Shown piece by piece: positions 50,853-62,351 of a DNA stretch of 64,000 nucleotides. The first letter of the stretch is position 1. Every line of letters begins with the position of its first letter. Position numbers and translations under genes: made by a program. The stretch is from Effrenium voratum. Its lineage: Eukaryota; Sar; Dinophyceae; Suessiales; Symbiodiniaceae. Where the stretch lies: positions 683,256-747,255 of the forward strand of contig CAUJNA010003494.1 of assembly GCA_963377175.1 (NCBI GenBank). Direction: 5' to 3'. Under the pieces are notes generated by a model. The model had not been told where the DNA came from and ran no database searches. It was given only the letters and a program-made list of their open reading frames with translations.

Positions 50853-53640
50853 AGGAGGAAATAAAGAAGGGGGGCCTCACAAAATGCCAGCCTTAAAAAG
50901 GGGACGAGCTTCAAATTGTCCATCTGCGGCAAAGACTCGTAGTTCTGACTGCTGTTGCCGAGATTTACATCATCTACACGTGGCTAGTGACCGGGCCCGG
51001 GCCTTGGCTGAAAGTCTTTGGATTCCGGAAGACCAAACTTGGAGCTTCTCTGCTCAACGCTACCCCCATAGCCCCACCCCCTTTGTCCACGCAATCTTGG
51101 CAATTAGGGTTTCTCCGAGCTTCCAAAAGATGATCAATACCCAAGGGTAGAAAATTGTAGTGTTGCTGTTAAATTCCCTTTAGCCGGGACCAGCTGTCTA
51201 CACGTGTGGCGATCGGCACTGTTTGTTTGAACAACCAATTTGTACCACCCCTTCCCCACTGCCATGCAGGCATCCTTCTGTTATAGAATTCGGACAATGA
51301 CCCGGATCGCCATGGCAAGGGCCTGTTGCAAGCGACGGGTTTAATGTTCACTTGATGCTTTCAGAAGCGAGGTTGTCATGGTCAACATAACTATATTTCA
51401 TCCAGACCCAAAGAACAAAGACCAGCACGAAAACACACTCGTGGCGAAGAAGCGGGCAATGGGTCCATCACCCCCCCCCCCGTTTTGCAGAGACATTGGT
51501 AGCAGTTCCTTGCCCACCTTTAGTGTTTGCTATGGGGCGACAGGCCTTGGGCGAAAAAATTGGTGGATTGGAGCTGATTTCCCGAGGGTTCCCTTTGGGT
51601 TGTTGGGTCCCGATAGTACCTGGCTTATTTGAGAGCTCAGAAAGGGCAGCAACAAACAGTACATCCAGGTGAGCCGTTTTTTTTAATTGTACGCACGCTA
51701 ACGGACAGGTGGGTTCACCCTGCCCAGCGGCTGTGCTGTATTATAGGATTCCAAACGATCTATTCACATTTTTGTCCGCTTGTTCTTGGAAGACCAGCTC
51801 CGCTAAATAACTTTTGGCCAGGGGGGGCAGGGACCAATTTTGCCCGTCTTGATCTTTGGAGGTTCATCCATGTGTCGGCCTTGCACATCATTGGATCTCA
51901 AGTTTCAAGATTTCCACACCCAGCTGGTTGGTCCCATGTTGAGAGCCGCAGACTATTCTAGCCATAGAAAGGCCTTTCGGAACTCCCACTTTCACTGTTT
52001 TGTCAACTGACCTTTATTCAGGTAACCCTTAGTTGGTGGCTTGATTTGAACTCCTTGTGGTTGTACAGGGTAAATGGGAAACCACCCCAAACCACGAAAC
52101 CACCCATCCAAACCAAGCTAATTGGGGTCTGCTGACCCCTTAGCTACAGACTTCCGAACACGGCAGCTGGTGTTGGGTAGACCATTCAGCAGGACCGTTT
52201 GGTCCAAGCATACGTTTTCATCTTCCGGGGAATGTTAAGCCAAGGGCCGAACATAGAAGTGTCTCTCGGGTTTTGGGCTCAGCCAGTCGCAAGCAAAGGG
52301 TAGTGCAATATTCCTCTAACACTGTCTTTGCCTGTCCAGCCCTGATCAGCATGCTAAGGTACGAGCAAGTGGAGATGATTGCCGGAAGCTGAGCATGGGT
52401 GTTCCACGCCTGAAGAAGCTTGTGACAAATTGTACTTGCGTGGGGTCCTACTGTGGATGAACAACATCTGCTTCGTACCAGCTGGAATGGGTGATACCCT
52501 ACAGCTACGGCAAACCACCTGCCAACTGGAGCCGGATGGTGCCCATCCACAAACTATTTGATTGAATAGCTGTTCTTTTAGCTTGGTTGAATTTCGATGG
52601 CACTTGTTTCACGTTAGGTTCCAACCATTCACTAGTGCAGCCAAACATGTCCCAAAAGGATTACATAGGGTTACCGGGGAAAAAAACAACGGCCTGTGAC
52701 TTACGATGGCCTGGCGGTTGGCCTGTTGCAAGTATGCAGCGTATCTTGCCGCGATCTATCAGCATAGTCAATATGCCCCTACTTTGGATGGACGAAGTCC
52801 AGCATAGTTAAGTTGCTGTTGGGGATATCACGTGGGCGATTTGTTTGCGAAATCCATTTCGCACCACCGAAGAAACCATGGTTGAAGCCGTTGTTTGTGG
52901 GTTTCTTAGGTGGTCCAGAAATTCGGCCATCCACCTGAAGTGCAGTGTTCCGCGCAAATTATACTGTCGGCAGAGTGTAATGCGAGCTCACGCACCATGA
53001 AGCTGATATACCGGGGGTTCCCAGATGTCCGATTTGGTAGTTACAGTAGTCTCGCCAAGGTTGACGGAGTGCTCCTTGTGTTGGTTGGTTCAATGCATCG
53101 ACCTCTAGTCGGAAAGATCAAACTGATTTATGCTATATTTGTGTGTCTTTTTCAGCGGACCCCTGCCCCAAACACAAAAGTTGTTTCTGGTTTCCTTTAA
53201 ACCAACCCCAAAAAGGCTACATGGAACAGCAGTGGCACTTGGTGCTTGGGATGGGGGATGGGGGCTGCGGAAATGCCAAAGAAATGAACCGTATGTCACT
53301 CTTTGCCCAAAGCGAATTGACCTCCAGTGTTGGTCCACCTGGAGTCTCCTTCTCTCTCTGAAAAATGGGGTCGTGACCCCTTTATTTTGGGCAATGCCCC
53401 GATGTTTTAAGGGTCAGAAGGAGACTCCAGATCATTTCTGTGGGTCTCCCACAAAAGAACTGAGCTGGAGGTGTTCTCTCCAAGGTCTAGAGAGCGCTTT
53501 CTGTTTTGTTTGGTAGATGGCGATTTCTGGAAACGACCTGGTTTCATCATCTACCAAACTCCATCCTGCTTGTTCCACCAAAGGACACCTGTCGACGTTT
53601 CTGGCTACAAAAAAACCTCGGCACCCCGCCTTTCGGCCAG
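50853..53640. other. stretch without a confident gene
   Basis: It contains the family 3 copy at 52843-52935, a diverged family 4 copy (TTTCCTTTAAACCAACCCC at 53192) and a CTGTGGATGAACAACATCTG repeat piece at 52451. No exon with convincing borders was found. Confidence 0.35.
52843..52935 (+). repeat. family 3 repeat
   Basis: It begins GTTTGCGAAATCCATTTCGC and contains ACCACCGAAGAAACC with its complement GTTTCTTAGGTGGT about 35 bases later, an internal stem. It ends GGCCATCCACC. Confidence 0.5.
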
Positions 53641-53773
53641 GTCGGGAAGCGGGCGGACCCCGACTTCTTGGCCAAGGTCTACAGCCTGGTGGAGGATCAG
53701 AGACGGGAGTCGGGACGGACCCAAAGACTCCACGGCACCGGGGCGGTTCAACCAGCCATCCGGTTCAACTTAG
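53641..53773 (+). CDS. candidate internal exon
   Basis: Between TCGGCCAG and GTTGGG, 44 codons read VGKRADPDFLAKVYSLVEDQ, RRESGRTQRLHGTGAVQPAI and RFNL. Charged, helix-forming, good codon-like pattern. Product not recognised. Confidence 0.52.
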
Positions 53774-53867
53774 GTTGGGTCGGTTCTTTTTTCCCGGTGG
53801 GTTTGGGGATCGCACAGCCCAGCTGGAAGATTTGCAACTACATTTGCCCTCCAAATGGGTCACATGT

Positions 53868-53998
53868 TGGTGTATATATATATATATACACTCATTTTAG
53901 TCTATTTTAGTTGGGATTGAGATGTTCACTGGGGGTACAGGCTTTTGACCCATGGCCATATATATATATATATTATATATATATATATATATATTACC
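53868..53998. repeat. (TA)n microsatellites
   Basis: Two TA tracts (53872-53888, 53958-53994) lie within intergenic sequence. Confidence 0.85.
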
Positions 53999-54204
53999 TA
54001 GAAAGCGTGGGAATGGTGATGGGATTCTTTTGTCATTTGGTAGGGTGGGTAAAATTTGTTTTAACAGAACAAAGTCTGGCGCCCGATAGCAAAACATTGC
54101 TTTGGTTTTAATGTGAGACTCGGTTGAAATGGGGTCCGAGGGTTGTGCAGGCTACGGGTCCTCCCTTTGAATTGCGCCATTTGTGAATCTCGGGTTGTGG
54201 AATT

Positions 54205-54314
54205 CATGGGGCCTTGGGAGGGAGGAAGGGGCGGGGAGGGAGCCCAAGTAAGGCCTTTTCAAGGGCTTAGTAAGAGCAACATCCTCCCCTCCTCTCCCTC
54301 CCCCCAGGCCCCTT
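54205..54314. repeat. G-rich/C-rich inverted-repeat element, copy 2
   Basis: GGGGCCTTGGGAGGGAGG at the left pairs with CTCCCTCCCCCCAGGCCCC at the right. The centre GAGCCCAAGTAAGGCCTTTT matches the centre of the 42209 copy. Homology plus conserved inverted structure point to a small mobile element. Confidence 0.65.
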
Positions 54315-54510
54315 GAGGAGTTATTGTAACATGCCGAGACATATAAATGCATGTATACCCAAAACTTCCTGCCGCAGAAGTTTCTCCCGCAATGCATTGT
54401 GGCGGACAAAATCTGCCGCAAAAAACAAAAACACCGCAACTAAAACAAAATCGCCGCAACACTGCTTCCAGAATTTCGGGCTGGCTGGCCACAATCCCAA
54501 GTTACCAAAG

Positions 54511-54616
54511 CAAGCATACTATCATGGAGGACAGCTTGCTACCCTAACCTTTCAATTCGTCAAGGATTGTCAAAGCATCTAGGGGCCAAGACAAGTCAGT
54601 TTCATGATGATATTGT
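54511..54616. repeat. dispersed repeat, pairs with 59399-59504
   Basis: ATCATGGAGGACAGCTTG, TCGTCAAGGAT and AAGCATC...AAGACAAGTCAGTTT are shared in order with 59399-59504. Confidence 0.8.
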
Positions 54617-54841
54617 GAGGAGAGCTTTCTCTGTCCCACAACCTGCCAGAACAACGATCAGGGACCACTTTTTGTCTCCGCGAATTTCCGCATTCCCGCC
54701 GATTTCCGCCGCATCCCGCCGTTCTCCGCCGCATTCCCGCCGATTTCCGCCGCAAATCGGGGGCGGAACAACAGAGCAAATGCGGAAAAGAAAGCCACAG
54801 GAGGCTGTAATGGGTTGATTTTGTCGATTTGGGACGACTTG
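54617..54841. repeat. CCGATTTCCGCC-rich dispersed repeat, copy 1
   Basis: It begins GAGGAGAGCTTTCTCTGTCC, holds tandem GCCGATTTCCGCCGCATTCC units, and ends CCACAGGAGGCTGTAATGGG with TTGATTTTG. It matches 60794-61023. Confidence 0.85.
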
Positions 54842-55077
54842 CGACCCCTTGAAACTTGTGACCCCTTCGAAAGTTTTTTGCCCCGCCCCGCTATCCATTC
54901 CATTGAGCAGCAGCTGGCTGCGCCGGAAGCATGTGTGTCAAGGCCGAACCAGCGTAGGTAGGAACACGGGCCTTTGAGCAGCGTCTTACTTCAGTCACGG
55001 CTTGGATGGCCATGGGAGTGCCAGGAGCCCTTGTTTGCAAATGTTACCTATACATTTAGCAGACGCGGGGCCCCTGC

Positions 55078-55281
55078 AGGACAGACGTATGTCGAAGGCA
55101 ACTTTCATCTGCAAGCGGGGCGTAGTCAAGCGTCACAGGCGCGCTACCCGATGTGACAAAGGTGGCAAAAGGCAGAAAGAAACCGTCCAGGGCAAGCGGG
55201 CCTGCCGGTGGACTCACTGCGGGCGAGTTGGTTCTCACAGAGCCTTCTTCTTCTCAAAAGCACAGCAACATCTTGGATGAC
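55078..55281 (+). CDS. candidate basic terminal coding stretch
   Basis: After CCCTGCAG the frame reads DRRMSKATFICKRGVVKRHR, RATRCDKGGKRQKETVQGKR and ACRWTHCGRVGSHRAFFFSK up to TGA. It is Lys/Arg-rich with several Cys and His. Other frames are shorter. Product unknown. Confidence 0.33.
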
Positions 55282-55499
55282 ATGAGTCCGCCCAAAAAAG
55301 CGCAAAGACACACAGACGCAAAGAGCTAGGGTGGAGCAAACAACCTGCTGCAGAGGCAAAAAGTAAAGCCTATTCTCCAATTCTCCCGGCCAATCTTGCA
55401 AGGCCAGGTTCTGTTCAAAAAGCGTATCTAAACATAAAGGGGCGAGGAGCTTGTTGCAGAGGCTTAGGGTTGCCCCCTCCCCCTAAATAAACTTTCCGT

Positions 55500-55770
55500 T
55501 GTTCTGGCTGCTTCTGAGGCCAGACATGCTCAGGGGACTCTGTAGGTTCCCTTCCAAAAGCGTATTGAAAGAGGAAAGGCTCAGGGTGGTCCCCTCCCCC
55601 GGGCCCAAAAGTTGTTCTTCCTGTTTGTGAGGCCAGGCATGCTCCTGAACTAAATGCATTCTCCAGGGGCCAAAAGTGCTTCTGAGTCCAGACATGCTCA
55701 AGGGGGCTCTGCAGGTTCCCTTCCAACAGCGTATTGAAAAAGGAAAGGCTTAGGAGGTGCCTGCCCCCCG
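55500..55770. repeat. 168-bp tandem duplication
   Basis: TGCTTCTGAGGCCAGACATG starts at 55509 and TGCTTCTGAGTCCAGACATG at 55677. Both continue with GGTTCCCTTCCAAAAGCG-type sequence and GAAAGGCT. A third, partial unit is visible upstream at about 55410. Confidence 0.85.
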
Positions 55771-56094
55771 AAAAAAATATTACTTCGCTTCGAGCAACCC
55801 CCACCCTCCACACTCACGAGCTTACGACCGTGAACACGGTTGTGTGAAGCAGGCATGGTTTTCGAGTGGCTTGTGGGGCCTATGACTGCTCAACAAGCTT
55901 TGCATTGAGAGCCTGTCTCTGTGTCCACCGAGAAACCCGACGGGCGATTAAACGAAGTTTCTTATTCACAGCCCAAAGCAACACAAAAGCATCACCCTTT
56001 CCGAGCCTCAGGGCGCACTCAAAACACAAAGGCGCCAACATGAAGTGTAAACTCAACTGTGCGCCGGGCGGGACATTAAGCAAAACCAGACTGG

Positions 56095-56700
56095 CGAGCT
56101 GCTCTGGCGGGATACTGGCCGGATCCACTGGCGAATGCTGGCGAGCCGCTCCAGCTCGATACTGGCCGGATACTCGGCAAGATCCACCGGCAAGGGATAC
56201 TCAGCGGAATACTTGGCGCGATCCACTGGCGAGGTACTCTGGGATACTCAGCGGGCTACTCAGCGGGATCCACTGGCGGGCTACTCTACTCGGCGGGGTC
56301 GACTGGCGAGCTACTCTGGGACACCCAGCAGGATACTCGGCGGGTTCCACTGCCAGGCTCCTCTGGCAGGATACTTGGCGGGATGCACTGGCGGCGGGAT
56401 ACTGGGCGGGATCCACTGGCGAGCAGCTCTGGCGGGGCGGGATCAACTGGCCAGCTGCTCTGGCAGGATACTTGCCGGGATCCACTGGCGAGCCGCTCTG
56501 GCGGGATACTCGGCGGGATCGAGTGGCGAGCCGCTGGCGCGATACTCGGCGGGATCCACTGGCGAGCCGCTCTGGCGGGATACTGGGCGGGATCCACGGC
56601 GAGCAGCTCTGGCGGGATACTTGGCGGGATCCACTGGCGAGCAGCTCTGGCGGGATACTTGGCGGGATCCACTAGCGAGCTGCTCTGGCGGGATACCCAC
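56095..56700. repeat. 38-bp minisatellite
   Basis: Units of the form GATCCACTGGCGAGCAGCTC plus TGGCGGGATACTTGGCGG repeat with variation. The last three units (56594-56690) are nearly identical. Diverged units resume at 56985-57130 beyond a TA tract. Since 38 is not a multiple of three and the unit lacks stops, all three frames stay open, which explains the long but meaningless reading frames here. Confidence 0.9.
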
Positions 56701-56825
56701 AAATCTTGCGAGGTGCCCCCTGTTTTCCTGTGGTAAGGTTTTTTTTAAATAGGGAGGTCCAGACACACCCCTCTGGCGCAATTGGGTTTAGGGTTTGGCC
56801 AGGAACCCCCCGGAGTATGTGGTAT

Positions 56826-56902
56826 GATATATATATATATATAGCATATATATATATATATACATACATAGATATGTATATATATATGTATATATATATA
56901 TG
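56826..56902. repeat. (TA)n microsatellite splitting the minisatellite
   Basis: About 75 bases of TA with few interruptions, followed by a G run at 56926-56938. Confidence 0.85.
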
Positions 56903-57776
56903 TGCGGGGAGGGGACCCTGCCCTTGGGGGGGGGGGGGAGTTGGTGGCCTGGGGACTGGAACATTTGGGCGCGATTTATTGGTGAGTTACTCTGGGATCA
57001 GCGAGATACTCGGCGGGATCCACAGGCTGCTCTGGCGGGATACTCGGCGGGATCCAGCCTCGGCGGGAGCCACTGGCGAGCCTGGGAGAGATCCACTGGC
57101 AGGCTGCTGGCGGGATCCACTGACGAGCTACTGCCCGGCTAATGTCCAAATGGAATTAAAAAAGTGCACGCGTAATAAAGACAAAGGGGGGGCCCAAAGC
57201 GATTTTTTCTGCACCTGGATTAAAAGACAAGCACCGCACCCGCGCCAAACCCCCCCCCCCCAAAAAAAAAAAGAAGAATGGGAAAAGAAAGAGAGAAAGG
57301 AGAGCGGGGCTGGTTTGGACTTGGGCTTGCCAATTCTTGCTTTTCCTGGCCAGTTCTAAATTTATCCAGACCGCTTCCGTGCGCCTTTGTGCAACGCAAT
57401 GTGCCTCTAGTCAAACACTATAAGAGTGCAGGCGCAACAGAAAACTACGATGCACACTGTGAAGGCTCCTTTCACATGAGATGTGTTTGCTGGTCGAGCT
57501 ATATTGCAGCGAAGATGTTTGAAGCACCACCTCGCACATGGGGTATGTGGCTAGTTTGATGGGTTTCTGGCGGACCTCACTCCGAAAAAGTGTTTTCACT
57601 TCGCGCCAGCCAGACATCCTGCGCCGGAGGCTGGGCCAGCCTCGCCGGCCCGCGTAGGACATTTGGCGTTCCAAGCGATGGAATCGTCAGTAGTCGACGG
57701 CATTTTCAGATGAGACCGGTCCTTGTGAGCCTTCAGATTTGTTTAGATTTCAAGTTTTTTCAAGCAAGTGGAGCTG

Positions 57777-57815
57777 GCTTTGGCAGGTTTGAAGAGCCCG
57801 CAGTACAGCCAGGCG
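57777..57815 (+). repeat. exon-start duplicate, partner of 58083-58121
   Basis: TTTGGCAG followed by GAAGAGCCCGCAGTACAGCC and AGGCG, 39 bases highly similar to the 3' splice site and exon start at 58083. Read in the matching frame it gives LKSPQYSQA and then runs on to a stop, so this copy looks decayed. Confidence 0.6.
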
Positions 57816-58092
57816 CGGCCCAATCGGAACCCTTGCATGTTGCGGCACGGTATTTGGCCTATGTCGGAAGACTGCAGAACGAGCCTGCCTCTTTGAGTGG
57901 GGCTTGCGCGTTGTATGTTGTAGTCAAGGGAACGGGGCTGAAGTTGTTCTTCTCTGACAAAGGATGAGAAAATCGGCGCGGAACGTTGGATGCAGAGGGC
58001 TGCTCTAGCCTTGCACATTGCAGTGGGCGGCCTATCTTGGTAGGTTGGCCAAATTAGCTTGCCATGTTACATGCATCTTTCTGCTTTGGCAG

Positions 58093-58176
58093 ATTTCAAG
58101 GGCCCGCAGTACAGCCAGGCGGTAGTGCAAGTGCAGCTGGCCGGCGGGCGTATGTGTTTGTTTGGGTTCGGTTCAG
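58093..58176 (+). CDS. candidate internal exon
   Basis: Between TTTGGCAG and GTATGTGG, the frame reads FKGPQYSQAVVQVQLAGGRM and CLFGFGS. Good composition and a canonical GTATGT donor. A partial duplicate of its start lies 306 bases upstream. Product unknown. Confidence 0.57.
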
Positions 58177-59398
58177 GTATGTGGTTTGACAGAGTGTCCC
58201 CCACTCAAAGCAGCACTCATGTCTTCCTCAAGCCCCGTTAATGTTCCGTAGTGTGTGGAGACATGAGAACATCCAGGCCAGCCACGCAGCAAATTAACCC
58301 TTCGGAAATGCCGCTGAAAAAGGGTGCTGCTGAAAAGAAAAGCGGGTGCGTGGTTCTTGTGTGTCCACTTTCATTGCGAGACTCGCATCATGTACTTGCT
58401 GTTCGCGCAAGCCAGGGATATTTCTCGAAGTTCTTAAGGCATGGAACCGCTGGTTGACTTTGTTGCGACCCCAGAAGACATTTGTCAAGCTGTCGGTGCT
58501 GTTGGAAGGACCGTTTTCTCAAGCTGGAGGACATGTGGGTTCTTGGTTTTTATGTCAATCTGCAGTACCTCTGCCTAGTGTACGCTGAGCTCACCGATTC
58601 GGGGGTTAAGCGAGCTCACCATGATGTAGGCCCCTTAGTTTGGGATCCCTTGTTTCAGGTCTGGGACATATTGTGCAATTGCAGACATGGGGAGAACGAA
58701 AGAAAGAAAGAGAGAAAGACAAAGATTAAGGTGTTGTTTGCTTGCGGGCTGATTGTGCCATAACTTGCTGGTGCTTGTGTGCTGTCCTGCATGTTTTGTT
58801 TCTTCCTGCGAACTTTGCAAAATCGCTGAGCACGGAAACTTGCGCAAATTGAGGTTACATGTTTTGTCCGCCTGAGAATGTTTTGAGGGCACCTTGCAAT
58901 GCTTGAAGCGCTACGTGGGTGTTTAGCTTTTAGACATCTTACTTCCTTGTTAAATGTGTGAGCTGTGCTCAGCGTTTCCGCAGGCCGGACGCATCAAAGA
59001 GAGGCCTGCCCACTGCACGAACCCATCCGCCACTTCTTGTCATGCGACCCTGAAAGGCGTCTTGACAGTCACGATGTCATTGCTTTGTACGTGCGCGTTT
59101 GACATCCGAACCTGGTTGTGGAGAAAAAGGGCGTGGGGCTGTGCAGCCCGTCCTCAGCGTTCGAGTCTGGGCTTGGGTGGGCAGACGATTTGGACTTGCC
59201 CCCAGACTGTCCGTTACGGACAGATGATGGCGCAATGCATCGTGTGCCTTTTTGATGGATCCCTTTAAATCTGCAGGCTTTTGAGAATATCGGGCGGGCT
59301 GAGCACAATCGCAAGCTTCCATGTGTCCTCCAGCAAGCAAACATGCTGAGCGCATGCCGCTTCTTTCTAGCTCTATTCTCCGAACAATGTTTCAAATC

Positions 59399-59504
59399 AA
59401 GCGTATTATCATGGAGGACAGCTTGGTACCCCAATCTTTCATTTCGTCAAGGATCATCAAAGCATCCAGGGGTCAAGACAAGTCAGTTTGATGGTGATAT
59501 TGTC
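59399..59504. repeat. dispersed repeat, pairs with 54511-54616
   Basis: Shared blocks ATCATGGAGGACAGCTTG, TTTCGTCAAGGATC and GTCAAGACAAGTCAGTTTG. Here it is not followed by the CCGATTTCCGCC repeat. Confidence 0.8.
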
Positions 59505-59964
59505 AGTCTTTGCCACGCAGGTTGCCAGTCAGTGATCCCCTGCAAAAGATACCCGCCAAATACAAACTGCTCTTTACTCAAATGGGGCCAGACAAGCGCC
59601 ATTTAAGCTCTTTTTGCCTCATGACTGGACACTGCTCAAATAGTGACTAAAAAGCAAGGTTTGCTACTTATTTGCTTCGGTGGCTGATTGTACGGCTCGG
59701 CACGCGGCAAAATGAATCTTGATGCCACTTCATGTTCAAGGTCAGTTTACTTGCAACGGACATTTGGGATGATGACCCAGCTGTGGCTGTGACCAGGAGA
59801 TGCAGTGCTGCTGTTCTCTGAGGAGCATCGATGCCATGCTTCTGAGAACACACACACACACACTCTGTATTCGCGGTTCAAGAAGTTGCTGCCGGAGATT
59901 CATCATACTCACCGCGCCATTTGGCCCGGTGTACCGCCTCCTTCCTTCATCAAAATTGATTTGG

Positions 59965-60345
59965 ATGCTCAAATCTTCCAAGGCGCAACCTGGTTTAAAT
60001 ATTTTTGTCAACTCCGCTCAAATGCTACTCTACTCAAATGTAAGTACTCCAAAACACAACCTGGTCTCAAGATCTGCTCCGCTCAAATGTGCTCAGATGC
60101 TGCTCAAATGTGCTCAAGTACTCCAAAGCACCACCTGGTTTGAAGATCTGCTCAAATGCTGCTCGAATGTGCTCAAATGCTGCCTCAAATCCTCCTTAAA
60201 TGTGCTCAAATACTGCAAAGCCCAGCCTGATTTGAAGATCTGCTCAAATGCTGCTCAAATGTTCTCAAATTCAAATGCTGCTCAAATGTGCTCAAATACT
60301 CCATAGCACAACCTGGTTTGAAATCTGCTCATATGCTGCTGCAAT
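59965..60345. repeat. CTCAAATG-based array with higher-order unit
   Basis: Short units GCTCAAATGTGCTCAAATGC repeat. About every 70-90 bases a longer block CAAAGCACAACCTGGTTTGA with AGATCTGCTC recurs (about 59980, 60050, 60125, 60215, 60305). Confidence 0.85.
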
Positions 60346-60793
60346 ATATGCAAAAACAAGCCTCAATCACGCTTTCGTCCTACAAAATAATGCTGACACG
60401 GATCGGCGCGCCACAGTTTGGCCGCAACATGTTGGGTGTGTGTATACTTTCAAGACAGTTCACAAGCGCAAAGCATGATCAAGTCTTGGGCTTAGAGAGG
60501 GAGAAGGGTTATTCATGAGGAATGGAGAAGGTTCGGACGTGGTGACGCAACAGTGCAAAAAGGAAACTGTTTGAATTCAGGCTGCGTATTCGGTGAGCCG
60601 TTGGGCGGCGCTGCGGGGGCACTTTTGTTATTGTTTTTTGGCGGGGGCATCTCAGGCTGGGAGATGCGCCCCCCCCCTGTGCTTCAACTTTTTAAAATGT
60701 GCAGCTTTACTACTCATAAGAACTTTACATTTGGGGGGTATCTTTTGTAGGGGGATCACTGGGATCCTGTGACAAAATGTGCGGATGCAAGCC

Positions 60794-61023
60794 GAGGAGA
60801 GCTTTCTCTGCCCCACAACATGCCAGAACAACGATGAGGGACCACATTTTTTTCTCCGCGGATTTCCGCCGCATCCCCGCCGATTTCCGCCGCATTCCCA
60901 CCGTGCTGCGCCGCATTCGCGCCGATTTCCGCCGCAAATCGGGGGTGGAACAAACAGAACAAATGTGGAAAAAACGCCACAGGAGGCTGTAATGGGTTGA
61001 TTTTGATGATTTGGGACGATTTC
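60794..61023. repeat. CCGATTTCCGCC-rich dispersed repeat, copy 2
   Basis: It starts GAGGAGAGCTTTCTCTGCCC and ends CCACAGGAGGCTGTAATGGG with TTGATTTTG, collinear with 54617-54841. Only the internal tandem part differs in unit number. Confidence 0.85.
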
Positions 61024-61369
61024 GGCGGGCTTATCACACTCCTTTTGTGCAAGCAAAAGTTCCTTGCGCCGAAGAGCAGCGGCAGTGCCACTGACCCCCA
61101 TTAGTAAGTTGCATACCGGTCCAGCATTGCAGGTTTCACCTCATGTTCCAAGGTGAACCTTTTGAGCCAAATGTCACTGCGAAGCCGTGCAAGTTGTTGT
61201 CCCGTTAGCCGAGGCGAGCGGATGTGAGAAAGCAAGTTCTGCCGCAATTCAACAAACACGCGCCGCAAATTAGCCGCAAACCCAATCAATTTGTTGATTG
61301 CGGCAGAAATTTCCGCCGCAACGCATCCCTAGGTATCTTGGCAGAAGCAACAGTCAATTGGTGTTGCAG

Positions 61370-61575
61370 GGGTCCTTACCTTTTTCCCTGGTGATAGAAG
61401 CATCACCTGTTGGTTGCCTGAAAAAGCGGGGGACAGCGAGGGGGCTGTTGAAGATTGGAATTCCGGGGCGACGTGCCAGGAGCATGACCAGCGCATGCAG
61501 CTGGATCAACTGAACGCCTACCACTTCGGCCCCAAGTGCCACAAAAGGAAGTCGCGTCGAATTCGCTTGATGTAG
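61370..61575 (+). CDS. candidate terminal exon, basic C-terminus
   Basis: After GTGTTGCAG a frame reads VLTFFPGDRSITCWLPEKAG, DSEGAVEDWNSGATCQEHDQ and RMQLDQLNAYHFGPKCHKRK, ending SRRIRLM and TAG. A basic tail would suit nuclear targeting. A second frame of similar length is also open. Product unknown. Confidence 0.42.
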
Positions 61576-61665
61576 GGGTCCTTGAAAAGCGGCACTGGGC
61601 GCTCCCGGACCGCCAAAAAAAGGGCCACAGCGCAGTGGCGGGAGCGCAGCCACAGAAACATCTTC

Positions 61666-61755
61666 TTTGGTGCATCTTGCTTGGATGTTAGGACTTTAAC
61701 TTTTTGCCGACTGGTGGGGTTTCCCTTAAACCGCTAAAGTTTAAATTTTTAGCAG
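61666..61755 (+). repeat. family 1 introner-like repeat
   Basis: Same layout as 3315-3407 (TTTGGTGCATCTTGCTTGG ... ACCGCTAAAGTTTAAATTTT TAGCAG), 58 kb away. The conserved full length points to a mobile unit, not a chance splice motif. Confidence 0.6.
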
Positions 61756-62225
61756 GTATTTGGAGTCTCCTTGTCGGCACTTGCCTAAAGCTGACCTTTT
61801 ACACTTTTGGTACCCCCTTGTTGGTCAATTTTTTTGTCATGGTTCCAAAAGCTTGACCTTTACTTTAGAGCCACCGGCTCATTCCGCCGACTTCTGCTGC
61901 GGTGACTGAATGAGCCGTAACATGTCCTTTGGTTTTGATGATTTGTTGACTGGTATATGTTTGATTTGGTTTGGTATATGTTTTAGCCCTTTGAGCTGGG
62001 GGGTGGGGGTTGGGAGAGTGTGGAGTGGGGAGTGGGGAGTGTGGAGTGTGTTGTGTGGTGTCTTGCAAACTTGGGATTATACCAGCAGCAGCGTTGATAT
62101 CGGAACTCGAGCGGAGCTCGTCGCCACCTGGTTCCAATCCCAATAGAATCCTCAGTTGCCCCAGGCCATCCTTCTGACCTTTTGGTTTCCCGGATTTGGT
62201 GCCTAGTCATAGCCCCAACGGTCCA

Positions 62226-62331
62226 GAACGAGCTTTATGAACAAATGGAACCGCCTTTGGTTCCCCCGCGTTGCCTCCCTGGCAAGGCAGAAATTCGAGG
62301 TTGGCAGGAAGCTTCAGGGAGAATGAACAGG
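62226..62331 (+). CDS. candidate exon
   Basis: A frame reads FMNKWNRLWFPRVASLARQK and FEVGRKLQGE to a TGA. An AACAG/GTTCACC boundary at 62328 could be a donor in a related frame. It is probably part of the same gene as 62352-62549. Product unknown. Confidence 0.38.
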
Positions 62332-62351
62332 TTCACCGCCGGACCCTGAAC

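Noticed and set aside
55866..56752. Frames of 205 to 269 codons in the 38-bp repeat
   Set aside because: All three frames are open because the unit has no stop codon. The products are only repeats of the same few residues.
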